Source: Methylococcaceae bacterium NSM2-1 (GTDB lineage: Bacteria > Pseudomonadota > Gammaproteobacteria > Methylococcales > Methylomonadaceae). From it: a stretch of 5,450 nt of DNA. Each line of letters begins with the position of its first letter. Position 1 is the stretch's first letter. The notes under the pieces are model-generated. The model made no database searches. It was given only the letters and a program-made list of their open reading frames with translations, and was not told where the DNA came from. The position numbers were made by a program, and so were the translations under genes. Of this stretch, positions 1 through 4,279 are shown one piece after another. The stretch lies in the NCBI GenBank assembly GCA_002256705.1, contig NQJI01000115.1, forward strand, positions 1-5,450, read 5' to 3'.

Positions 1-420
1 AATATCAGGATAATCCGGATTCGCAGCTACCAGCCGCCATTGTTGATCCTCCCGGGCCAGGCGTTTCACGGTTAATTCACCGTTTAAAGCACACACCACA
101 ATTTTGCCGACGTCAGGGGTTAACGAGCGATCGACTACCAAAATATCATCGGGGTGGATACCGTCTCCCAACATCGAGTCACCTTCGACACGAACAAAAA
201 AAGTCGCTGCCGGTCGTTTGATCAACAACTCATTCAAGTCCAGTGATTTTTCGACATAGTCATCCGCCGGCGAAGGAAACCCCGCGACGACTTTGCAGAT
301 GTACAAATCGACCGGTACGGCGTCACGATCGACGGCAGGTATAAACACGTTGCGTCCAAGGGGGCCTGGATTAAACAGGTCCTCTGAACCAACAATCTGG
401 CAGGGCGGTATGGTGTGCAT
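1..420 (-). CDS. umuD: UmuD-like S24 peptidase, SOS mutagenesis protein (3' end cut by window)
   Basis: UmuD self-cleaves on RecA filaments and joins UmuC to form translesion polymerase V. The visible 140 residues read in one open frame to the window edge. The self-cleavage site is Ala46-Gly47 in VVAGFPSPADDYVE. The catalytic serine is Ser82 in VEGDSM and the catalytic lysine is Lys119 in GELTVKR. The spacings (cleavage site to Ser 36, Ser to Lys 37) equal those of E. coli UmuD (24/25, Ser60, Lys97). By that alignment about 20 C-terminal residues are missing. No DNA-binding domain is present, which separates it from LexA. The start is uncertain. ATG at 420-418 has no Shine-Dalgarno and gives an N-terminal arm about 22 residues longer than in E. 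coli. An in-frame GTG at 348-346, with GGA six bases upstream, would give the usual arm length. It is divergent from lexA and shares its control region. umuC probably follows beyond position 1, which is an inference. Confidence 0.93.
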   Translation of the reverse strand, partial: MHTIPPCQIVGSEDLFNPGPLGRNVFIPAVDRDAVPVDLYICKVVAGFPSPADDYVEKSLDLNELLIKRPAATFFVRVEGDSMLGDGIHPDDILVVDRSLTPDVGKIVVCALNGELTVKRLAREDQQWRLVAANPDYPDI

Positions 421-473
421 GATGGTAAAAATAAGTGATATGCGTTGCACATAGGCTACCACTTAAAAAATAA

Positions 474-491
474 TTGTTCTACTATTGTTCT
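474..491 (+). promoter_or_regulatory. Putative LexA operator, GTTC-N7-GTTC direct repeat
   Basis: Two identical TTGTTCT units start at 474 and 485, 11 bp apart, so their GTTC cores (476-479 and 487-490) form an exact GTTC-N7-GTTC. This is the established LexA box of Alphaproteobacteria, unlike the E. coli palindrome CTGT-N8-ACAG, which is absent here. It sits between divergent umuD and lexA genes and overlaps the proposed -35 of lexA, where a repressor could block both. That it is bound by the adjacent LexA is an inference. Confidence 0.65.
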
Positions 492-513
492 TATTAAAAT
501 CCTGTGCTATTGT
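485..513 (+). promoter_or_regulatory. Putative lexA promoter
   Basis: TTGTTC (485-490) and TATTGT (508-513) are separated by exactly 17 bp and give a weak sigma70-type promoter, with 3 of 6 and 4 of 6 consensus bases. Transcription would start near 520, about 20 bases before the lexA ATG. The -35 lies inside the second half of the GTTC-N7-GTTC repeat, as expected for autoregulation. The match is weak, so the exact positions are tentative. Confidence 0.4.
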
Positions 514-536
514 TTTTAGAAAACAAAATGAGAACA
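510..536 (-). promoter_or_regulatory. Second putative LexA site: palindrome plus degenerate reverse box
   Basis: A perfect 7-bp-arm palindrome, TTGTTTT-TAG-AAAACAA, lies at 510-526. Its right half continues 11 bp later into AGAACA (531-536), so the minus strand reads GTTC-N7-GTTT (535-532 and 524-521), one base off the box at 474-491. It ends five bases before the lexA ATG and covers the expected transcription start, a good place for repression. The half-site pattern is seen directly. Binding is an inference. Confidence 0.45.
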
Positions 537-541
537 TATAG

Positions 542-1174
542 ATGAACACACTAAGCCGTAAACAAAAAGAGATTATGGATTTTCTGCAACAGAATCAACA
601 CATCTTTGTACACCCGCCAACCCTCGATGAGTTGTGCGCCGCTTTGGGACTAAAGTCACGTGGTTCACTGCACCGCCTTATCCAAGGCTTGATCGAATCG
701 GACCTGATTGAACCCCTGGATCGTAAACGCCGGGGTATCCGTTTAACCGAAAGAGCCAAGAAAATCGCGCGGGAAACCACTCAAACGTCCAGCTCGCTAC
801 GCTATGTCGGCATGATTGCCGCCGGCAAGCCGATTGAGGCAATTGAAGACGTACGCTATATGAACATCCCCGATGAAATCAAAACCGACAAGCCTTGCTA
901 TGTGCTCAAGGTGAAAGGCGATTCAATGATTGAGGAAGGCATCTATGACGGTGATTGGGTCGTAATCGAACAGCGTTGCCATGCCCGTAATGGCGAAATC
1001 GTCGTGGCCTTGGTTGATAAAGCCGAAGCCACCTTGAAATTTATTGAACAGTACCCCCACGAAACCCTGTTAATTCCGGCCAATTCCAAAATGGAAGCAA
1101 TGCATTACCATCCTGCCCAGGTGGAAATCCAGGGCGTCCTGGTTGGACAAATGCGCAGTTATCGTTCTTATTAA
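542..1174 (+). CDS. lexA: LexA-type SOS transcriptional repressor
   Basis: LexA represses DNA-repair and mutagenesis genes and cleaves itself on RecA-ssDNA after damage. The 210-residue product has the full two-domain layout. A winged helix-turn-helix spans about residues 1-70 (opening TLSRKQKEIMDFL, wing ending RRGIRL). An S24 peptidase domain follows from about residue 87. The cleavage bond is Ala94-Gly95 in MIAAGKP, the nucleophile is Ser128 in VKGDSM and the general base is Lys166 in EATLKF. The recognition-helix region (about residues 38-50, KSRGSLHRLIQGL) resembles alphaproteobacterial LexA (KSKSGIHRLITAL) more than E. coli LexA (RSPNAAEEHLKAL), which fits the GTTC-N7-GTTC box upstream. 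An in-frame TAG directly precedes ATG 542, so no longer start exists. The Shine-Dalgarno is poor. The host may carry another LexA elsewhere. Only this one, paired with umuD, is visible. Confidence 0.95.
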   Translation: MNTLSRKQKEIMDFLQQNQHIFVHPPTLDELCAALGLKSRGSLHRLIQGLIESDLIEPLDRKRRGIRLTERAKKIARETTQTSSSLRYVGMIAAGKPIEAIEDVRYMNIPDEIKTDKPCYVLKVKGDSMIEEGIYDGDWVVIEQRCHARNGEIVVALVDKAEATLKFIEQYPHETLLIPANSKMEAMHYHPAQVEIQGVLVGQMRSYRSY

Positions 1175-1191
1175 CCCCTGTAATTTAAAAC

Positions 1192-1204
1192 GAGGAGAGC
1201 CTCC
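1192..1204 (+). promoter_or_regulatory. Shine-Dalgarno within a small hairpin
   Basis: GAGGAG (1192-1197) lies eight bases before the ATG at 1205, a strong ribosome binding site. The same bases can pair with the following CTCC (GGAG-AGC-CTCC, 1194-1204; or GAGG-AGAG-CCTC, 1192-1203), placing the site in a short stem next to the start codon. It supports 1205 as the original start of the broken gene that follows. A structural control role is speculative. Confidence 0.5.
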
Positions 1205-1556
1205 ATGAAGCAAAAAATCCACATGCATGATCAAGTCTTCAACAAAGTTGAAGATATTATGAATCATTACAAAAGAAAACCTATAGGTGATTTAATGCGG
1301 ATATTAAAGCAGTTTATGAAACAGTCATCGGTGGTTTGATGTTGCCTGGACTGTTCGTAAAGATATTGAAAAGGCAATAGGGTCGTCCCAGGAAAATCAG
1401 TGGACAGAAAAATGTTCAAGCTCGCATGGACTTGCGACGACGCCATTAAAAATTGCACACTATGTTAACGTTGATGCGTCTGAGGCAGAACGTCGTTAGG
1501 ACAAATTTGCCGGGCTGCACCCAAAACTGACCCGGAATAAAATCAAATGCAAATAA
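1205..1556 (+). pseudogene. Broken small gene of unknown family, about 118 codons originally
   Basis: I do not recognise the family. A strong ribosome binding site precedes ATG 1205, which opens a frame reading MKQKIHMHDQVFNKVEDIMN and stops after 44 codons at 1337-1339. Protein-like sequence continues by moving -1 near 1294 (NADIKAVYETVIGG), then -1 again near 1332 (WFDVAWTVRKDIEKAIGSS), running open to an amber codon at 1497-1499. Beyond that the same frame continues as DKFAGLHPKLTRNKIKCK to TAA 1554-1556. Each shift looks like a single missing base, and the joined product is a soluble, charged, partly helical protein of about 118 residues. It starts 30 bp after lexA with no terminator between, so it was probably co-transcribed with lexA. 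Real decay is likeliest, but assembly errors or an intact 44-residue peptide cannot be excluded. Confidence 0.5.
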
Positions 1557-1631
1557 ACAGACAAGTAGGCCAATATTTCGCATTCTTACGCTATATTTTA
1601 ATACCTGATGTTTTAGGCAAGCCACATAAAC

Positions 1632-1657
1632 ACCACGAAGGCACGAAGAACACGAAG
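1632..1657 (+). repeat. 26-bp inverted repeat, left arm
   Basis: The arm starts ACCACGAAGGCACG and ends ACACGAAG, with the internal near-repeat CACGAAG occurring three times. It matches the reverse complement of 1930-1955 at 25 of 26 positions, and flanking bases beyond the arm do not match. Sequences of this CACGAAG type are, from general knowledge, common dispersed intergenic motifs in environmental proteobacterial genomes. Confidence 0.85.
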
Positions 1658-1760
1658 TTATTGAGTGCGTCCTGATGACTGCAATCTTCAGCCATTATGA
1701 AATGATAGATTCTCATAAAGAACGCGCATGAAATAACTTTGGCATTTGAAACACTGATGC

Positions 1761-1821
1761 TGTTCGTCCTGACCCTTCGGCTTCGCTCGGGACTAAAGGG
1801 CTGGTCGAAGGATGGCACGCC
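1761..1821. repeat. Probable dispersed intergenic repeat fragment
   Basis: The block begins TGTTCGTCCTGACCCTTCGG and ends CTGGTCGAAGGATGGCACGC. The combination of TTCGTCCTGA at one end and GTCGAAGGA at the other resembles the widespread imperfect-palindrome repeat family (TTCGTCCTGAGC...GTCGAAGGA) found in many proteobacterial intergenic regions. Assignment is by recall of the motif and would need a genome-wide count. It is nested inside the 1632-1955 inverted-repeat interval. Confidence 0.45.
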
Positions 1822-1886
1822 AAAATTATACTGTGAGGGCGCCCAAGTATTCCCATATTCGGTATAACGGTTACCCGAGAGGTCGA

Positions 1887-1918
1887 TAACTTGGCTGAAA
1901 GTTATATGCCATAAGTTA
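1887..1918. repeat. Bulged hairpin
   Basis: TAACTT-GGC (1887-1895) pairs with GCC-AT-AAGTTA (1908-1918), giving nine base pairs with a two-base bulge and a 12-base loop. No T-run follows on either strand, so it does not look like an intrinsic terminator. It lies just inside the right arm of the 26-bp inverted repeat. Confidence 0.55.
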
Positions 1919-1929
1919 GCCTTTTAAAT

Positions 1930-1955
1930 CTTCGTGTTCTCCGTGCCTTCGTGGT
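1930..1955 (-). repeat. 26-bp inverted repeat, right arm
   Basis: Reverse complement of 1632-1657 with a single mismatch. On the plus strand it begins CTTCGTGTTC and ends CCTTCGTGGT. The two arms bound 272 bp that contain other structured sequence but no gene. No clear target-site duplication flanks the pair, so a mobile origin is not proven. Confidence 0.85.
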
Positions 1956-2026
1956 AAAAATTTCTTAGCCATTGCGTAACTTCAGTTAATAAGCTCACTT
2001 GAAAACAGTGAAAATATTGTGGGTTG

Positions 2027-2100
2027 TTGATTGCTTATGACGGATTGGGTTGCCGGCTGTTTGGCAATCCAACTTTAACCCGCTGACAATAAGCAATCAA
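2027..2100. repeat. Nested stem-loop downstream of mdh
   Basis: The outer arms TTGATTGCTTAT (2027-2038) and ATAAGCAATCAA (2089-2100) are perfect 12-bp complements. Inside, TTGGGTTGCC (2045-2054) pairs with GGCAATCCAA (2063-2072) over ten positions, one of them a G-U pair when read as plus-strand RNA, leaving an 8-base loop. It lies 49 bp past the mdh stop codon on the transcript side, so it could protect or end the mdh mRNA. It lacks the T-run of a standard terminator. A REP/MITE-like element is the alternative. Confidence 0.7.
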
Positions 2101-2149
2101 ACCGCACCGTGTTCCGTGCCTAATAAAATAAAACCGCGCTTCACATCCT

Positions 2150-3127
2150 TCAAAACAAATGCTTAACCGCATCCCTCTCATCTTTTAACTCAGCTTCTGT
2201 AAGCTTCATTCTTTGCTTACTGAATTCATTTATAGCCAGGCCCTTTACGATACTCACCTTGCCGTCAACTACTGTTACCGGAAATGAATAAATCAAGTCT
2301 TTGGCAATGCCATAACTACCGTCAGAAAGCACACCCATACTCACCCAATCACCTTCTTCGGTACCCAATGTCCAATCTCTCATTTGATCAATAGCCGCAT
2401 TAGCCGCGGATGCCGCGCTCGACTGGCCTCTGGCTTTAATAACGACCGCACCGCGTTGCTGAACGGTAGGAATAAATTCATTAACAAACCAGGCTTGATC
2501 AACCAGCGACAAGGCATCTTGACCCTTTACCTTGGCATGATGTAAATCAGGATATTGCGTAGTCGAATGATTACCCCAGATAATCATATTTTTTATATCG
2601 GTGGTCAGAACACCGCATTTTTCAGCCAACTGGCTTATCGCTCGATTATGATCCAACCGGGTCATTGAAGAAAAATTATCCGGACTTAAATCAGGAGCGT
2701 TTTTCAAAGCAATCAAGGCATTGGTATTAGCAGGGTTACCTGTTACCAACACTTTTACATCTCTGCTGGCTACTGCATTCAAGGCCTTACCTTGTACCGA
2801 AAAAATCTCCGCATTAACAGCCAATAAATCTTTCCGCTCCATACCCGGTCCTCTTGGACGCGCACCCACCAGGAAGGCATAATCAACATTCCTGAATGCC
2901 ACCATAGGATCGTCCGTTATTTCAATTCTATGCAGTAAGGGGTTAGCACAATCATTTAACTCCATCACGACACCCTGCAAAGCATTCATTGCCGGTGTGA
3001 TTTCCAGCAAATGCAAGACTATGGGCTGCTTAGGACCTAGCAATGAACCCGCTGCCAAACGAAAAAGCAATGAATAACTAATTTGCCCTGCCGCACCGGT
3101 AACAGCTATATGAACGGGTGTTTTCAT
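2150..3127 (-). CDS. mdh: Malate dehydrogenase
   Basis: Cytoplasmic enzyme interconverting oxaloacetate and malate with NAD(H). In the serine cycle it supplies malate for malyl-CoA formation, and it also serves the TCA cycle. The 325-residue product matches the cytosolic-type, LDH-like family in length and motifs. The Rossmann glycine motif is TGAAGQI (10-16). Glu42 ends the second strand, as expected for NAD preference. The mobile loop [15 protein letters not shown] (88-102) carries substrate-binding Arg92 and Arg98. TGNPANT lies at 129-135. Asp159 and Arg162 lie in RLDHNRA, and the catalytic His187 in GNHST. The start at 3127 is well supported: AAAAGGAG (3140-3133) lies five bases upstream. 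It is divergent from mtdA-gck, which supports a C1-assimilation role. Leftward the gene runs into the repeat spacer. Confidence 0.97.
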   Translation of the reverse strand: MKTPVHIAVTGAAGQISYSLLFRLAAGSLLGPKQPIVLHLLEITPAMNALQGVVMELNDCANPLLHRIEITDDPMVAFRNVDYAFLVGARPRGPGMERKDLLAVNAEIFSVQGKALNAVASRDVKVLVTGNPANTNALIALKNAPDLSPDNFSSMTRLDHNRAISQLAEKCGVLTTDIKNMIIWGNHSTTQYPDLHHAKVKGQDALSLVDQAWFVNEFIPTVQQRGAVVIKARGQSSAASAANAAIDQMRDWTLGTEEGDWVSMGVLSDGSYGIAKDLIYSFPVTVVDGKVSIVKGLAINEFSKQRMKLTEAELKDERDAVKHLF

Positions 3128-3145
3128 TTGTTCTCCTTTTATTTC

Positions 3146-3175
3146 ATTGTATACAGGGCTTATTTAGATAAAGCC
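3146..3175 (-). promoter_or_regulatory. Tentative mdh promoter and operator-like palindrome
   Basis: Reading leftward toward mdh, TACAAT at 3151-3146 is a fair -10 box, but no recognisable -35 lies 16-18 bp upstream. The imperfect palindrome GGCTTAT...ATAAAGCC (3157-3175, GGCTT/AAGCC perfect with a 9-bp centre) sits exactly where the -35 would be, as an activator or repressor site might. Regulation by a LysR-type protein would suit serine-cycle genes, but nothing here identifies the regulator. Confidence 0.3.
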
Positions 3176-3314
3176 TCATTAATAATCGGCAATCGTTATT
3201 CCCGACAACAGGTGTAACAACCGAGCAGCCCTCTCTTCACAGATTTACTTTCACAGTGAACGAATAGCTGACAATCGGCACAATCGTATCATTCCTGCCA
3301 CAGTAAAAACACCC

Positions 3315-3350
3315 CTGTGCGTGCAGCTTAATCACGGCACAGTTTTTTTT
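3315..3350 (+). terminator. Rho-independent terminator pointing toward mtdA
   Basis: CTGTGC-GTG (3315-3323) pairs with CAC-g-GCACAG (3333-3342), nine base pairs with one bulged G and a nine-base loop, followed directly by eight T residues (3343-3350). This is a textbook intrinsic terminator on the plus strand. No plus-strand gene ends upstream of it, because mdh runs the other way from 3127. It must therefore end a short non-coding transcript begun in 3128-3314, act on a leader of mtdA, or be left from a rearrangement. Confidence 0.75.
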
Positions 3351-3356
3351 ATCGGG

Positions 3357-3362
3357 TATAAT
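3357..3362 (+). promoter_or_regulatory. Possible -10 box for mtdA-gck
   Basis: A perfect TATAAT lies 44 bp before the mtdA ATG, so transcription would start near 3369 with a leader of about 38 bases. There is no good -35 at the expected place (about 3334-3339, ACGGCA), so the promoter may need an activator. It lies just past the terminator, which would insulate it from upstream transcription. Confidence 0.4.
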
Positions 3363-3406
3363 ACGGCACAAAATCATCACATTAACGCATACAAACGGGC
3401 AAGTTA

Positions 3407-4264
3407 ATGAAAAAATTGCTATTCCAATTCGACACAGACACGCATCCATCCGTTTTCGATACGGTTGTAGGCTATGATGGTGGTGCAGATCATGTTATCG
3501 GGCATGGGGGACTGATACCAGAAAACGTCACGGGTTTGGTGGAAGGCGCAATTTTTACCCGCGCACCTAAAGATAAAAAAAATACTGCCATTTTTGTTGG
3601 CGGCAGCGACATGGTTGCCGGACAGAAATTATTTACTGCCGTACAAAGCTGTTTTTTTCCCGGTTTTCAAGTCTCTGTGATGCTGGACAGTAACGGCAGT
3701 AACACTACCGCAGCGGCAGCCGTTGCCAAACTGGCATCCAGCGGCGTACTCGCCGGTAAAAAAGCCGTGGTATTAGCGGGTACAGGCCCTGTCGGACAGC
3801 GTGCAGCGGCTATGCTGGCTCTGGAAGGCGCAAGTGTATCGCTGACTGCGCGAAAAATGGAGCGTGCCGTACAAGTCTGCGGCAACATGAAGGCACGTTT
3901 TGGCGTTGACCTGACCCCTGTTGAAGCATTCGATAACAATGCCAGAGCCAGGGCCATTGAAAACGCCAATATTGTTTTGGCGACGGGCGCCGCAGGTGTT
4001 GAGTTGCTCACGGCTGACCAGTGGCAATATAACAACAGTATTGAAATGATAGCCGACGCCAATGCCACGCCGCCTTTAGGCATTGGTGGCACAGATATGA
4101 TGGATAAAGGTAACCTGCGCCATGGCAAGATCATCTGGGGTGCAATCGGCTTCGGCGCGTTAAAACTGGCTTTACATCGCGCTTGTATTGCCAAATTATT
4201 TGAAGATAACAAGCAGGTTCTTGATGCCGAAAACATCTTTGCCTTAGCTAAAGAAATGGCTTGA
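3407..4264 (+). CDS. mtdA: NADP-dependent methylene-H4MPT / methylene-H4folate dehydrogenase
   Basis: MtdA interconverts methylene- and methenyl-tetrahydrofolate (and the methanopterin forms) with NADP(H) in the cytoplasm. In methylotrophs it works with methenyl-H4F cyclohydrolase and formate-H4F ligase to deliver methylene-H4F to the serine cycle. The 285-residue product is nearly the length of the Methylobacterium enzyme (about 288) and is recognisable from end to end: opening KKLLFQFDTDTHPSVFD, pterin-site segment VGYDGGAD (21-28), DSNGSNTTAAA (94-104), Rossmann motif GTGPVG (125-130), Arg149-Lys150 in TARKMER placed to hold the NADP 2'-phosphate, PPLGIGGTD (222-230) and the ending HRACIAKLFE...AKEMA. 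ATG 3407 has only a weak GGG about seven bases upstream, but the conserved N-terminus fixes the start. gck follows after 15 bp, so the two are probably one operon. The gene ends TGA-TAA. Confidence 0.97.
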   Translation: MKKLLFQFDTDTHPSVFDTVVGYDGGADHVIGHGGLIPENVTGLVEGAIFTRAPKDKKNTAIFVGGSDMVAGQKLFTAVQSCFFPGFQVSVMLDSNGSNTTAAAAVAKLASSGVLAGKKAVVLAGTGPVGQRAAAMLALEGASVSLTARKMERAVQVCGNMKARFGVDLTPVEAFDNNARARAIENANIVLATGAAGVELLTADQWQYNNSIEMIADANATPPLGIGGTDMMDKGNLRHGKIIWGAIGFGALKLALHRACIAKLFEDNKQVLDAENIFALAKEMA

Positions 4265-4279
4265 TAAATAACTTTCTCA

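Larger units (their letters stand above)
1557..2149. other. Gene-free, repeat-rich spacer between the broken gene and mdh
   Basis: No convincing coding region lies here on either strand. Open frames are short, lack ribosome binding sites and read through repeats. The stretch holds a 26-bp inverted repeat (1632-1657 and 1930-1955), a low-complexity block typical of dispersed intergenic repeats (1761-1821), a bulged hairpin (1887-1918), a small hairpin (TCACT 1995-1999 with AGTGA 2007-2011) and a nested stem-loop (2027-2100). No transposase remnant, tRNA or attachment site was recognised. lexA and mdh converge on this spacer. Confidence 0.7.

Noticed and set aside
234..452. 72-codon minus-strand open frame
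   Set aside because: It overlaps the umuD start region in another frame. The umuD frame carries every conserved UmuD residue, and this one resembles no family.
502..520. E. coli-type SOS box beginning at CTGT 502-505
   Set aside because: The required ACAG eight bases later is absent (TTTT there), so the consensus fails.
1267..1458. 63-codon minus-strand open frame opposite the broken gene
   Set aside because: It has no ribosome binding site or recognisable motif, and the plus-strand reading has both a ribosome binding site and better protein character.
1591..1818. 75-codon minus-strand open frame
   Set aside because: It reads through the dispersed repeat block (FDQPFSPERSRRVRTN-type sequence) and the left inverted-repeat arm and has no ribosome binding site, so it is a repeat artefact.
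1632..1955. Insertion sequence or CRISPR array
   Set aside because: No transposase-like frame lies between the arms and no target duplication is clear. The copies are inverted and only two, with no regular spacers, so a CRISPR array is excluded.
1175..2149. tRNA or rRNA gene
   Set aside because: No cloverleaf with a CCA-compatible acceptor stem or T-loop (GTTCRANYC) was found. The hairpins do not fit a tRNA layout.
3237..3449. 70-codon minus-strand open frame in the mdh-mtdA spacer
   Set aside because: It overlaps the conserved start of mtdA antisense and spans the terminator. It has no ribosome binding site and is cysteine-rich by chance.
3667..4236. 189-codon minus-strand open frame
   Set aside because: Antisense shadow of mtdA. 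Its alanine-rich, motif-free product is what the opposite strand of a conserved gene gives.
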